Positions 1-8,215 of a stretch of 64,000 bases of DNA are shown piece after piece (within the stretch, counting starts at the first letter, position 1; every line of letters begins with the position of its first letter). The DNA comes from an uncultured Carboxylicivirga sp. (lineage in GTDB: Bacteria; Bacteroidota; Bacteroidia; Bacteroidales; Marinilabiliaceae): NCBI RefSeq assembly GCF_963668385.1, contig NZ_OY764327.1:5428501-5492500 (forward strand). Direction: 5' to 3'. Below the pieces are notes generated by a model, which saw only the letters and a list, made by a program, of their open reading frames with translations, was not told the origin of the DNA and did no database searches. Position numbers and translations under genes: made by a program.

Positions 1-116
<116 letters not shown>

Positions 117-159
117 TTAATTGGTTATATTCAATATATAATTCTTAAAGAATTAAATT

Positions 160-1332
160 CTAGTACAAAAATCCAAACAACCAAAGCGGCACTTCTTTTT
201 CGCACCCCACTTCAAGCATATCATGAGCATACCACCCATCATAACCATTCTTCTTTGATTGTCCTTCTTCAATAATCGTAAAATCGTACTTCTTATTTAC
301 ACAAAAATCACCCAAAGAACTTAAATCGATTTGATTTTCAATTCCAAGCTGATTAAGAAAAAAAGTGCGGTTTAATTTCGATTGCTCTACTTCACCATGC
401 ATAACCGACGATAATAAGTTGGAATTATGCATATAAACCATTGCTGGCTTTTTTGCCACTTCACTATCTTCGAATAATAGACTAATTACCCGTCCATTCT
501 TAAGATAATTCAGATAATTCATTATTGTTGCTCTCGAAGTCTCAATCTCTTGACTTAAACGGCTCACATTTGGCTGAAAAGGAGCAACTTTTGCAATCGA
601 GTAAAGCAATTTACGCAATTTTGGTAAATACTTCAATTCAATTTGCTCAAGATAACTAATATCAATTTCTAGTATCAAATTAATATTCTTCACTACATTT
701 TCGAGATAATTACGTTTCTCAAGAAAAAAAGGATAATATCCATGCTCCAGATAATTTGAAAAATAAGCCAATGGCTTAACCTCACTGGTTATTTTCTCAC
801 AAATTTCAACATGATTATTAATAATTTCATCAAATGAATATGATAGAAAATCAGTTCCTGCTTCCATATTTACATATTCGCGAAATGAAAATCCTTCGAG
901 ATTATACACTTTTACACAGTCTTTCAAATCAGACTTGCGCAAACGCATAACAGCCGATCCACTGAATACTATTTTTAAATCGGTAAAATTATCGTAGCAA
1001 TATTTCAACTCCTTCGACCATTCGGGATACTTATAAACTTGATCTAAAATCAAAGTTGTCCCTCCTTTTTTTCGAAATTCGTCGGCAAATGAAATAATGG
1101 ATCTTTCTGTGAAGTATAGATTATTGAGATTGACATACAAACAGCATTTATCAAACCCAAACTCTCTTTTGGCAAAATCTAAAAGAAAAGTAGTTTTTCC
1201 AACCCCTCTTGCACCCTTAATACCTATTAACCGGTGATCCCGATCAATTCGGTCCATCAGTCCTCTTTTAACAGGCGTACCTAAATGCTTAAGCAGGTAC
1301 TTATGTGTTTCAAAAAATGATTGCATAGCCAT
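160..1332 (-). CDS. AAA-family ATPase with DUF4143-like C-terminus
   Basis: A 390-residue cytoplasmic protein of the AAA_14/DUF4143 type. Residues about 35-60 carry the Walker A motif GARGVGKTT, and the stretch LILDQVYKYPEW near residue 95 looks like Walker B with the following family motif. Around residues 120-135 is FSGSAVMRLRKSDL, the sensor-type strand seen in these ATPases. The C-terminal half resembles DUF4143, with a winged-helix-like segment (SRLSQEIETSRATIMNYLNYL, about residues 260-280). Members are common single genes in Bacteroidota with no settled role; some have been proposed to act with toxin-antitoxin or restriction modules, but nothing nearby supports that here. It is flanked by housekeeping genes. 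ATG codons at 1332 and 1326 are both possible. Confidence 0.8.
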   Translation of the reverse strand: MAMQSFFETHKYLLKHLGTPVKRGLMDRIDRDHRLIGIKGARGVGKTTFLLDFAKREFGFDKCCLYVNLNNLYFTERSIISFADEFRKKGGTTLILDQVYKYPEWSKELKYCYDNFTDLKIVFSGSAVMRLRKSDLKDCVKVYNLEGFSFREYVNMEAGTDFLSYSFDEIINNHVEICEKITSEVKPLAYFSNYLEHGYYPFFLEKRNYLENVVKNINLILEIDISYLEQIELKYLPKLRKLLYSIAKVAPFQPNVSRLSQEIETSRATIMNYLNYLKNGRVISLLFEDSEVAKKPAMVYMHNSNLLSSVMHGEVEQSKLNRTFFLNQLGIENQIDLSSLGDFCVNKKYDFTIIEEGQSKKNGYDGWYAHDMLEVGCEKEVPLWLFGFLY

Positions 1333-1344
1333 CTTTTAGCTATA

Positions 1345-1376
1345 CAAATGTAAAATCATTTATGAATAAATTGCAA
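1345..1376 (-). promoter_or_regulatory. Promoter for the AAA ATPase gene
   Basis: On the minus strand TTGC is followed by 20 bases and then TACATTTG, matching the Bacteroidota housekeeping promoter (-33 TTTG, -7 TAnnTTTG). The -7 box ends only 12 bases before the ATG at 1332, so the transcript would have a leader of a few bases. This may favour the internal ATG at 1326. Confidence 0.55.
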
Positions 1377-1425
1377 TGTCAACATTACAATTTAAATAAA
1401 ACCATGCTATTTATATTTATTAAAA

Positions 1426-1463
1426 ATAAAAAAAATGGTCGCTTACAGTTTGTAAACGACCAT
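1426..1463 (-). terminator. Rho-independent terminator of rho
   Basis: On the minus strand ATGGTCGTTTAC pairs with GTAAGCGACCAT (12 bp with one G-U, 5-base loop) and is followed by a run of eight T. It begins 23 bases beyond the rho stop codon. The gene for the Rho factor thus appears to end at a strong intrinsic terminator. Confidence 0.85.
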
Positions 1464-1486
1464 CTATCAATAGTTATTGAAATATC

Positions 1487-3286
1487 TTAATTATCATTCA
1501 TCGAAATCAAAAATTCTTCATTCGAATTTGTTTTCGACATACGATCATGTAAAAATTCCATTGCTTCTACCGGTGTCATATCTGATAAATAATTACGCAA
1601 TATCCAGATACGATTCATATATTCCGGATCCATCAACAAATCTTCGCGACGAGTACTTGATAAGTTGACATCCACAGCTGGGAAAATACGTTTGTTTGAC
1701 AAACGACGGTCTAACTGAAGCTCCATATTACCAGTACCTTTAAATTCTTCGAAGATTACTTCATCCATCTTAGAACCAGTCTCAGTTAATGCTGTTGCAA
1801 TAATCGTTAATGAACCACCATTTTCAATATTACGAGCGGCTCCAAAAAATCGTTTTGGACGATGTAAAGCATTTGCATCCACACCACCCGACAATACTTT
1901 ACCCGACGCTGGCGAAACTGTGTTATAAGCACGAGCCAAACGTGTAATTGAATCTAACAGAATAACTACATCATGACCACACTCAACCATGCGTTTTGCT
2001 TTTTCCAACACAATGTTGGCTACTTTTACATGACGTTCAGCAGGTTCATCAAACGTTGACGATACTACTTCAGCATTTACACTACGAGCCATATCAGTAA
2101 CCTCTTCAGGACGTTCATCAATCAGCAAAATAATCATATATACCTCAGGGTGATTAGATGCAATTGCATTGGCAACATCCTTTAACAATACCGTTTTACC
2201 TGTTTTTGGTTGTGCCACAATTAAACCACGTTGCCCCTTACCAATTGGTGAAAACATATCAACCACACGAGCCGAAAGACTAGCTTTAGGTCCATCAGTC
2301 AAATTAAATTTCTCATTTGGAAAAATTGGAGTCAAATGATCGAATTGTACACGATCACGTACTATAGCAGGCGTACGTCCGTTAATTAACTCTACTTTAA
2401 TTAATGGAAAATACTTCTCGCCTTCTTTGGGAGGACGAATTGAACCTAAAACAGTATCACCAGTTTTTAAACCAAAAAGCTTAATTTGAGATTGAGATAC
2501 ATATATATCGTCAGGCGAATTCAGATAGTTATAATCTGATGAACGAAGAAATCCATATCCATCAGGCATAATTTCTAACACTCCTGAAGCAGAAATAATA
2601 CCTTCAAACTCGTAAGGTTTTTCTTCTTTACGATCGTATTGACGACCTTTTTTCTCTTGCCATTTTCTACCACCCTGATCATCCTGGTTGCGATTATCTC
2701 GAGACTGACGATCATTTCTATCTGAACGTTCTTTGCGATCATCACGCTTCTTCAGCTCTTTAACAGGGGCTTCAGGTGCTTCTGTCTCTTTTTTAGCAGT
2801 TCCTTCAACCTTCTCTTCTTCAACCTTTGCTTTTACATCTTCTGCAGGAGCAGCTTTCTCAGCAGGAGCAGCTTTCTCAGCAGGAGCAGCTTTCTCAGCA
2901 GGAGCAGCTTTTTCTACTTTTACCTTCTTCGTAGGCTTCGCTTCTTTTTCAACCTTAACCTCTTCTGGCTTCTTTTCTTCTACCTTCTCGTTCTTAGGCT
3001 CTTCGGCCATAGAACTAGCTGCCTCAGCTAATTTTGAGGAAACCGAAGAAGCGACTAAACCTCCATCAGCACGCTGAGTACGTGGACGTTTACTTCTAGC
3101 TTTTTTATCTGAAGAATTATCTTTTTTGGCTGGTTTCTTTTCAGTAACCTGTATAGCTTGTTCGTCAAGAATCTTATAAATAAGATCTTGTTTTTTAAAC
3201 GACTCCACTCGCTTTATATTAAGATCTTTAGCGATTTGTCGTAAATCAGCAAGCAGCTTCTTATTGAGCTCTAAAATATCGTACAT
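1487..3286 (-). CDS. rho: Transcription termination factor Rho
   Basis: A 599-residue hexameric RNA helicase that ends transcription in the cytoplasm. Residues 1-45 form the Rho N-terminal helical domain. Residues about 46-230 are a low-complexity, charged insertion rich in K, E, P and A, ending in an [13 protein letters not shown]-like basic stretch; such insertions are typical of Bacteroidota Rho. The cold-shock RNA-binding domain follows ([24 protein letters not shown]). The ATPase core has Walker A ([10 protein letters not shown]), Walker B ([17 protein letters not shown]) and the GGVDANAL secondary-channel loop. The insertion contains four tandem PAEKAA-type repeats. It is transcribed away from rpoD from a well-formed promoter and has its own terminator. 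Confidence 0.97.
   Translation of the reverse strand: MYDILELNKKLLADLRQIAKDLNIKRVESFKKQDLIYKILDEQAIQVTEKKPAKKDNSSDKKARSKRPRTQRADGGLVASSVSSKLAEAASSMAEEPKNEKVEEKKPEEVKVEKEAKPTKKVKVEKAAPAEKAAPAEKAAPAEKAAPAEDVKAKVEEEKVEGTAKKETEAPEAPVKELKKRDDRKERSDRNDRQSRDNRNQDDQGGRKWQEKKGRQYDRKEEKPYEFEGIISASGVLEIMPDGYGFLRSSDYNYLNSPDDIYVSQSQIKLFGLKTGDTVLGSIRPPKEGEKYFPLIKVELINGRTPAIVRDRVQFDHLTPIFPNEKFNLTDGPKASLSARVVDMFSPIGKGQRGLIVAQPKTGKTVLLKDVANAIASNHPEVYMIILLIDERPEEVTDMARSVNAEVVSSTFDEPAERHVKVANIVLEKAKRMVECGHDVVILLDSITRLARAYNTVSPASGKVLSGGVDANALHRPKRFFGAARNIENGGSLTIIATALTETGSKMDEVIFEEFKGTGNMELQLDRRLSNKRIFPAVDVNLSSTRREDLLMDPEYMNRIWILRNYLSDMTPVEAMEFLHDRMSKTNSNEEFLISMNDN
2844..2915 (-). repeat. 18-bp tandem repeat in rho (4 copies)
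   Basis: The unit GCAGGAGCAGCTTTCTCA occurs at 2844, 2862 and 2880, with a diverged fourth copy at 2898. Read on the coding strand it encodes repeated PAEKAA in the disordered insertion of Rho. The copies are nearly identical at DNA level, so copy number may vary by slippage without breaking the frame. Confidence 0.9.
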
Positions 3287-3394
3287 AACTTATAGAATAA
3301 GGAAGATCCTTAGAAATAATAATGATCTGATTTAAAATGAAAGTTATTTAAAGAATTGATAACCTGACAGGCATCAACTTTTTACTCGTTTGCG

Positions 3395-3425
3395 CAAATG
3401 TATGTAATCTTTACATTCAATCAAA
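3395..3425 (-). promoter_or_regulatory. rho promoter
   Basis: On the minus strand TTTG, exactly 19 bases, then TACATTTG: a perfect match to the Bacteroidota sigma-ABfr consensus. It predicts a start site near 3388 and a leader of about 100 bases before the ATG at 3286. Confidence 0.8.
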
Positions 3426-3450
3426 ATAAATTCATAACAATCCATCTCAA

Positions 3451-3480
3451 TTTACTCAAATAAATAAGCTTTTACCTTTG
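3451..3480 (+). promoter_or_regulatory. rpoD promoter
   Basis: TTTA, 18 bases, then TACCTTTG on the plus strand, matching the -33/-7 pattern. It lies only 25 bases from the divergent rho promoter, so the two core transcription genes share one short control region. Leader to the ATG at 3588 is about 100 bases. Confidence 0.65.
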
Positions 3481-3587
3481 ACGTTTGTTTTTTTTTATGC
3501 AATTTTATAAACGACACACAACAAATTAATTATGAAACCAGATTAAGAAAATAAACACCCTAAACTACACAAGCATCATTAAACTAA

Positions 3588-4451
3588 ATGAGACAACTTA
3601 AAATCACAAAACAGGTAACCAACCGTGAAACTCCATCTTTGGATAAATATCTTCATGAGATTGGTAAAGTCAGACTACTTTCGGCCGAAGAGGAAGTTAA
3701 TCTGGCTAAGATGATCAAAAGCGGAGACAATAAAGCTTTGGAACAACTGATTAATTCTAATTTACGATTTGTCGTATCTGTTTCAAAACAATATCAGAAT
3801 CAAGGCCTTAGTCTACCCGATTTAATTAACGAAGGTAATCTTGGGTTAATTAAAGCAGCACAACGATTCGATGAAACCAGAGGCTTTAAATTTATCAGTT
3901 ATGCAGTATGGTGGATTCGTCAATCAATTTTACAAGCTTTAGCAGAGCAAGCACGTATTGTAAGACTTCCTCTTAATAAGATTGGTTCAATAAATAAAGT
4001 AAATAATGCATTTGCTCGGTTAGAACAAGATTATCAGCGCGAACCAACTGCTGAAGAAATTGCAAGCGCTCTCGAAATAGCACCTAAAGAAGTTGGTGAA
4101 GCCTTAAAAGTATCATCAAGACATTTATCAATGGATGCTCCACTAAAGAAAGATGAGGACAATACTCTGTATGATGTTTTATTATCGTCAGATACAATTA
4201 GTCCAGACACTCATCTACTCGATGACTCTTTACGTAAAGAAATTGATAGATCATTGGCCACACTCTCAACAAGAGAATCAGACATCATTAAGTTGTACTA
4301 CGGATTGAATGGGGAGCCTCCGTATTCGCTTGAAGAAATAGGCAAACTCTTTAATTTAACAAGAGAGAGAGTTCGTCAGATAAAAGAAAAAGCCATTAAA
4401 AGGCTTAAAAATACATACCGCAGTAAAATACTGCGATCATTTTTAGGGTAA
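3588..4451 (+). CDS. rpoD: Primary RNA polymerase sigma factor (RpoD/SigA)
   Basis: A 287-residue group 1 sigma factor, short because the Bacteroidota form lacks most of region 1.1. Region 1.2 is [20 protein letters not shown]; region 2 includes [17 protein letters not shown], the [17 protein letters not shown] core-binding helix and the -10-recognising [14 protein letters not shown]; region 3 contains [11 protein letters not shown]; region 4 ends with the [20 protein letters not shown] helix-turn-helix for the -33 element. It directs housekeeping transcription from the TTTG/TAnnTTTG promoters seen in this window. No clear terminator follows the stop; rpe starts 121 bases downstream with its own -7 box. 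Confidence 0.97.
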   Translation: MRQLKITKQVTNRETPSLDKYLHEIGKVRLLSAEEEVNLAKMIKSGDNKALEQLINSNLRFVVSVSKQYQNQGLSLPDLINEGNLGLIKAAQRFDETRGFKFISYAVWWIRQSILQALAEQARIVRLPLNKIGSINKVNNAFARLEQDYQREPTAEEIASALEIAPKEVGEALKVSSRHLSMDAPLKKDEDNTLYDVLLSSDTISPDTHLLDDSLRKEIDRSLATLSTRESDIIKLYYGLNGEPPYSLEEIGKLFNLTRERVRQIKEKAIKRLKNTYRSKILRSFLG

Positions 4452-4540
4452 AGTCTACATTACCTATAGTATAGAGTGAGTATTTTATCGTAAAATTTAT
4501 TAATATTAAGAAGTCATTTTTTTGATAGGGCATTCTATTG

Positions 4541-4548
4541 TATTTTTG
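4541..4548 (+). promoter_or_regulatory. rpe -7 promoter element
   Basis: TATTTTTG matches TAnnTTTG, with a TTTG at 4521-4524 (spacing of 16, shorter than ideal). Because it sits downstream of the upstream in-frame TTG at 4522, it supports the ATG at 4573 as the real rpe start. Confidence 0.45.
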
Positions 4549-4572
4549 TGCCAAAATCAAACTAATATTTCA

Positions 4573-5223
4573 ATGAAACATTTGATTGCGCCATCTTTGC
4601 TTGCTGCAGATTTTTGTAATTTATCTAACGAAATAGAGATGATAAATAAAAGTGAAGCAGACTGGCTTCACCTCGACATTATGGACGGTGTTTTTGTTCC
4701 TAATATTTCGTTTGGCATTCCTGTTTTAGAATCAATTAAAGGAATATGCAAAAAACCGATGGATGTACATTTAATGATTACTGAGCCTGATAGATATATA
4801 AAAGCATTTAAAAATGCAGGAGCTAACATCTACAACGTTCATTACGAAGCTTGTACACATTTACACCGCACAATTCAGTCAATTCATGCTGAAGACATGA
4901 AAGCGGGTGTAACTTTAAACCCCCACACTCCCGTAAGTTTATTGGAGGATATTATTGATGATCTTGATTTAGTGCTAATAATGTCGGTAAACCCCGGTTT
5001 TGGCGGTCAAAAATTCATTGAAAATACCTATCAAAAAATTGCCACATTAAAGGAATTGATACTTAAAAAAAATAGTAAAGCCCTTATTGAAGTAGATGGT
5101 GGCGTTGATAACTCTAATGCACAAAAACTTATTAAGACAGGTGCAGATGTTTTGGTTGCAGGTAGTTATGTTTTTAAATCGAAAAATCCAACCGAAACAA
5201 TTTCGTTATTAAAAAATATTTAA
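4573..5223 (+). CDS. rpe: Ribulose-phosphate 3-epimerase
   Basis: A 216-residue TIM-barrel enzyme that interconverts ribulose 5-phosphate and xylulose 5-phosphate in the pentose phosphate pathway. It starts with the family signature IAPSLLAADF, followed by DWLHLDIMDGVFVPNISFG (catalytic Asp and metal-binding His), VHLMI, HYEA, LVLIMSVNPGFGGQKF and the catalytic Asp in EVDGGV, then DVLVAGSYVF at the phosphate site. The frame is open upstream to a TTG at 4522, but homologues start at the ATG before KHLIAPS and the -7 box falls between the two. Though close to a pentose-polymer locus, the gene appears to be part of the core chromosome. Confidence 0.96.
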   Translation: MKHLIAPSLLAADFCNLSNEIEMINKSEADWLHLDIMDGVFVPNISFGIPVLESIKGICKKPMDVHLMITEPDRYIKAFKNAGANIYNVHYEACTHLHRTIQSIHAEDMKAGVTLNPHTPVSLLEDIIDDLDLVLIMSVNPGFGGQKFIENTYQKIATLKELILKKNSKALIEVDGGVDNSNAQKLIKTGADVLVAGSYVFKSKNPTETISLLKNI

Positions 5224-5242
5224 GCCATTATTGAGGCTTTTT
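5222..5242 (+). terminator. rpe terminator (short hairpin)
   Basis: AAGCC and GGCTT pair around an 8-base loop and run into TTTATT. The stem overlaps the rpe stop codon. The stem is only 5 bp, so efficiency may be modest. Confidence 0.5.
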
Positions 5243-5244
5243 AT

Positions 5245-5252
5245 TATATTTG
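5245..5252 (+). promoter_or_regulatory. ssrA -7 promoter element
   Basis: TATATTTG fits TAnnTTTG exactly and lies 15 bases before the mature tmRNA 5' end. A good -33 TTTG at the usual distance is not obvious. Confidence 0.45.
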
Positions 5253-5267
5253 CCACACATTTCACTT

Positions 5268-5667
5268 GGGGCTGACGTGGATTTGACAGCATGGCAAAGT
5301 GGTATGTAAGCATGTCGAGCGTCGTGATGCTGGCTCGTAAATCTCGGATCTCAACCATTTTAATTGGCGAAAATAATTACGCTCTTGCAGCTTAGTCGAA
5401 GTATAGTAGATAAGCATAATTCTGGCATTAGATGCCGGAACAAGACATCTCTCGAATGCTAAGTTTTGAGGCGGTTCGGTTCAGAGATGCTGGTAAATCA
5501 GAACTAGGGAAAGGTAAGCTTCGGGCTTTTTCCGAAATTTAAGAAGATAAGGTAACAGTCGGTGGCTTTGATCCAGCTGTTATTCGAAAATTAAGTCAAA
5601 GCTAAGCATGAAGAAAGCATATTACTTCCTTGTCTGGACCAGGGTTCGATTCCCTGCAGCTCCACCA
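5268..5667 (+). ncRNA. ssrA: Transfer-messenger RNA (tmRNA)
   Basis: About 400 bases. The 5' end GGGGCTGAC pairs with the 3' end CAGCTCC before an encoded CCA, giving the alanine-type acceptor stem, and the T-arm is GGTTCGATTCC. The tag reading frame runs from GGC at 5366 to TAG at 5393-5395 and encodes GENNYALAA, a typical Bacteroidota degradation tag ending in ALAA. The RNA rescues stalled ribosomes together with SmpB and marks the nascent protein for proteolysis. The 3' end is a classic integration site for tyrosine recombinases, and one follows directly. Confidence 0.95.
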
Positions 5668-5672
5668 AAAAG

Positions 5673-5709
5673 TGAAAACTTTTGAAATCAAAAGTTTCAA
5701 AAGTTTTCA
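5673..5709 (+). terminator. Hairpin after ssrA
   Basis: A perfect 15-bp stem (TGAAAACTTTTGAAA with its complement) around a 7-base loop starts 6 bases after the encoded CCA. It is AT-rich and probably ends the tmRNA transcript. If DNA from 5668 onward is imported, this hairpin came with the island. Confidence 0.65.
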
Positions 5710-5781
5710 TTATCAGTTATTTAGAAAGGTTCTTTCCAACTAATTGAATCATTTAATCTCACTTTATTTCCAGATTTGTTT

Positions 5782-5795
5782 TACAAATGTTTGTA
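5782..5795. promoter_or_regulatory. 14-bp palindrome at the integrase 5' end
   Basis: TACAAATGTTTGTA is a perfect palindrome that covers the first possible integrase ATG (5787). If translation really starts at 5817 it would lie in the leader or promoter and could be an operator. This is inference from symmetry and position only. Confidence 0.3.
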
Positions 5796-5816
5796 CACAA
5801 AAAAATGGAAATAATT

Positions 5817-7013
5817 ATGAAAGCAAGAATTGAACTAAGACTGAGAAAATCGTATTCCAGAAAAGACGGATCACACCCGATTCATCTTAGACTAACCATT
5901 AACCGAAAAACAAAATACTATTCCTTAAAGGTATATTGTAAGGAAGCAAATTGGTTAGAAGATAAACAAGAAGTTAGCTCCACTGTAGCAAATAGTGCTA
6001 TAATTAACCTAAAAATTTCAGATGCAAAAACTAAGGCAAATGCCATTCTAAATGATTTTACCCGATTCAACAAACCTCCTACATTTATAGAATTTACAAA
6101 TAGATTTCGCGGTAACTTTTCCAGAGAGTATTTTTATGGATTCGCCCAATCATACATCAACAAGCACGATGATTTATCAGCTGAAACAAGACGTACTTAT
6201 AAAAGTCAATTAACCAAATTAAACAACTACACTAATATTAAAAACTTAAGTGTTGCGGAAGTAAACAACATGGACTTTATCCAGGGATATAAGAACTATA
6301 TGTATACAGAGCTTGGTAATAATACCAATACAATAACAAAATCACTTGGATTTATTAAAGCTGTTCTAAATAATGCAATTAAAAACGACATACTTGATAC
6401 TAATGTATTTCAAAAGATAAAACTAAAGAAACTCCCAGGTAAGAGGGAATATCTATCCAGCTATGAAATTGAATTGCTTGAAAAATATTACAATTCAACA
6501 AAAATTCCCAAAGGTGAAAAAAATGTATTGCAGTATTTCTTATTCAGTTGTTATACTGGTCTTCGATATATGGATGTAAAGCTATTAACTCCCAATCATA
6601 TAATATCTAACTCCATCCTATCCAATGATGAAGGTGGAGTTGATGATTGGAAAACGGTCGAAACACAAATGCATAAAACAAAGATTGACGTCGTGATTCC
6701 ATTAACAAACAAAGCTCTTGCTCACCTCCCTAAGTATAATGACGAGGCAAACAATCCTATCTTTAGAGTAATTTCTAATCAGAAAACAAACAAGACACTG
6801 AGAAAATCAATTTCTAAATGCAAAATTGATAAATCAAGTAATATTAGTTTTCATTGTGCTAGACATTCGTTCGCTACAAATGCACTACACAAAGGCATTT
6901 CCCTTAAATATGTAAGTAAAATGCTTGGACATACAGACATTAAAACAACCGAACTTTATACCAGACCCAATAAGGACTATTTAATTGATGCGATGAGGAT
7001 CATGAATCAGTAG
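5817..7013 (+). CDS. Tyrosine recombinase/integrase
   Basis: About 398 residues from the ATG at 5817; in-frame ATGs at 5787 and 5805 are alternatives, but homologues start near ARIELRLRKSYSRKDGSHP. The order is an Arm-DNA-binding domain (first ~90 residues), a SAM-like core-binding domain (about 100-200) and a C-terminal catalytic domain. The catalytic set is visible: Arg in CYTGLRYMD, HxxR in HCARHSF, His in LGHTDIKTT and the nucleophilic Tyr in ELYTRP. It lies about 150 bases from the ssrA 3' end in the same orientation, the arrangement expected of an element inserted at tmRNA. No excisionase or mobilisation gene is nearby. All catalytic residues are intact, so it may still be active. Confidence 0.93.
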   Translation: MKARIELRLRKSYSRKDGSHPIHLRLTINRKTKYYSLKVYCKEANWLEDKQEVSSTVANSAIINLKISDAKTKANAILNDFTRFNKPPTFIEFTNRFRGNFSREYFYGFAQSYINKHDDLSAETRRTYKSQLTKLNNYTNIKNLSVAEVNNMDFIQGYKNYMYTELGNNTNTITKSLGFIKAVLNNAIKNDILDTNVFQKIKLKKLPGKREYLSSYEIELLEKYYNSTKIPKGEKNVLQYFLFSCYTGLRYMDVKLLTPNHIISNSILSNDEGGVDDWKTVETQMHKTKIDVVIPLTNKALAHLPKYNDEANNPIFRVISNQKTNKTLRKSISKCKIDKSSNISFHCARHSFATNALHKGISLKYVSKMLGHTDIKTTELYTRPNKDYLIDAMRIMNQ

Positions 7014-7037
7014 CCACCTTTTTGGGACCCAAATTCT

Positions 7038-7099
7038 GTACTTTCGCACTCATTCTGAATAACTCGCTTAATTAATGAATGTTACGAAAGTACTTTTTT
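7038..7099 (+). terminator. Integrase terminator
   Basis: GTACTTTCG (7038-7046) pairs with CGAAAGTAC (7085-7093), with an inner CATTC/GAATG pairing, and is followed by TTTTTTG. It starts 25 bases past the integrase stop. Confidence 0.6.
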
Positions 7100-7349
7100 G
7101 TTCATTTTTGAAGGTTAGTACAAATTTAAAATGTACTCAGCGAAATATATGCAATAAACCAGCATTTGATGAGACAAAATGTAACTATTTATCTTGTTAA
7201 GGTGATCAAATTTATAAACTCTTAACCAGTTTATACTGAACTATTGTCTATTATGAAATCATAAAGAAAAAAATCATTCATATATAATCTACATTGTTTG
7301 AGACACTTATGAATACTTAATGTGCAAACTAATAATTCTTAGAGAATAA

Positions 7350-7650
7350 ACTTTATTATTTTACACTAGTGACCGACTGACCGTTTACTCAGCTATAGAA
7401 ACAAATAAAACAGGCTATCGAAAGAAAGGTATTGCTAAGATTCTATAAGATCAGACCATAGAATTAGAATACTATCCGGAGAATCAAGAAGGTGGTAAGC
7501 AGCATAAAATTAAGAAATCGCTTAAACTCCGAAAGGTGGCATACCAAGATGAGAAAAACTGTTATTTTGAGTTCTTAACTAATAATTTTGAGATCACAGC
7601 CGAAGAAGTAGCATTCCTATATTCTAACCATTATAGACACGTTTACTAGG
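7350..7650 (+). pseudogene. Decayed IS4-type transposase fragment
   Basis: One plus-strand frame reads a recognisable middle part of an IS4-family DDE transposase. It runs from about SDRLTVYSAIETNKTGYRKK through an in-frame stop to DQTIELEYYPENQ, HKIKKSLKLRKVAYQDEKN and FEFLTNNFEITAEEVAFLY, then hits another stop at 7648. The FLTNNF segment followed by AEEVAxLY is the family's usual approach to the catalytic Glu helix, which is lost. No start, no DDE triad and no flanking inverted repeats are visible, so this is a remnant. It shows that the stretch beside the integrase has been a site of repeated insertion and decay. Confidence 0.7.
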
Positions 7651-7985
7651 TGCGTTTTGGATTGGAGTGTTGGCTATCAGATGAAAAATGCGATTAATAG
7701 GGGGGTAAACCACAATCTAATCTATTTATTCAGTAGTAAGATAAAGTTCGTAATGCTTGGAAGATCTTTTACTAGATCTAACTCATTTATTATATGGCGA
7801 TTAAAACACTATATTCACTAAAACATACAACCTTAGCCTAACGACATTGACCGTACATTCGCGACCTTCGCTCCATCCTTTCATTTAAAAGTTCACTGTA
7901 CTTTCCAAACGAAGAAACATAGAGGCCGGTTCGATACATATCAGCTTAATGCCCTTTACACCATTTCGCATTTGATGTAGTTTAA

Positions 7986-8022
7986 AATAGGGCTAGAAAA
8001 CTCAAAGCTTACTAGCCCTATT
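7986..8022. terminator. Bidirectional hairpin at the end of the xylan locus
   Basis: AATAGGGCTAG and CTAGCCCTATT form a perfect 11-bp stem with a 15-base loop. Minus-strand transcripts leaving the GH51 gene (stop at 8216) would meet it about 190 bases downstream and then run into TTTT; on the plus strand it is followed by GAATTTTTT. Confidence 0.55.
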
Positions 8023-8215
8023 GAATTTTTTAACAACGCACCGTTCAGCCCTTCACCTGAGTATGAGTCCTCTACATTATTCTATCGCAATAGTATTCAC
8101 AGCTAACTCACAAGTAACCAGCTTGCCACTTGCTAATGACTCGAAACATTACCCTCGCCCCATCCTATGGAAATTATTTACTCACAACACAGATATCAAA
8201 CTTTTGGAATTTCAT

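Larger units (their letters stand above)
7014..8215. other. 1.2-kb decayed intergenic region
   Basis: This holds the integrase terminator, the transposase fragment (about 7350-7650) and a hairpin at 7986-8022. I see no intact gene in the rest. Short open frames, such as the 71-codon one at 8021, show no recognisable protein and none of the codon usage of the neighbours. It separates the integrase from the first gene of the xylan locus and is the likely scar of past insertions. Confidence 0.6.

Noticed and set aside
2844-2915. Possible CRISPR-like array
   Set aside because: The repeats are directly adjacent with no spacers and are in frame in rho.
2733-3077. 114-codon plus-strand open frame opposite rho
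   Set aside because: It is the antisense shadow of the repeat-rich rho insertion; the serine/alanine-rich translation mirrors the repeats and resembles no protein.
4522-4572. Upstream TTG start for rpe
   Set aside because: It precedes the -7 element at 4541-4548, adds 17 residues absent from the family, and the signature IAPSLLAADF starts at the later ATG.
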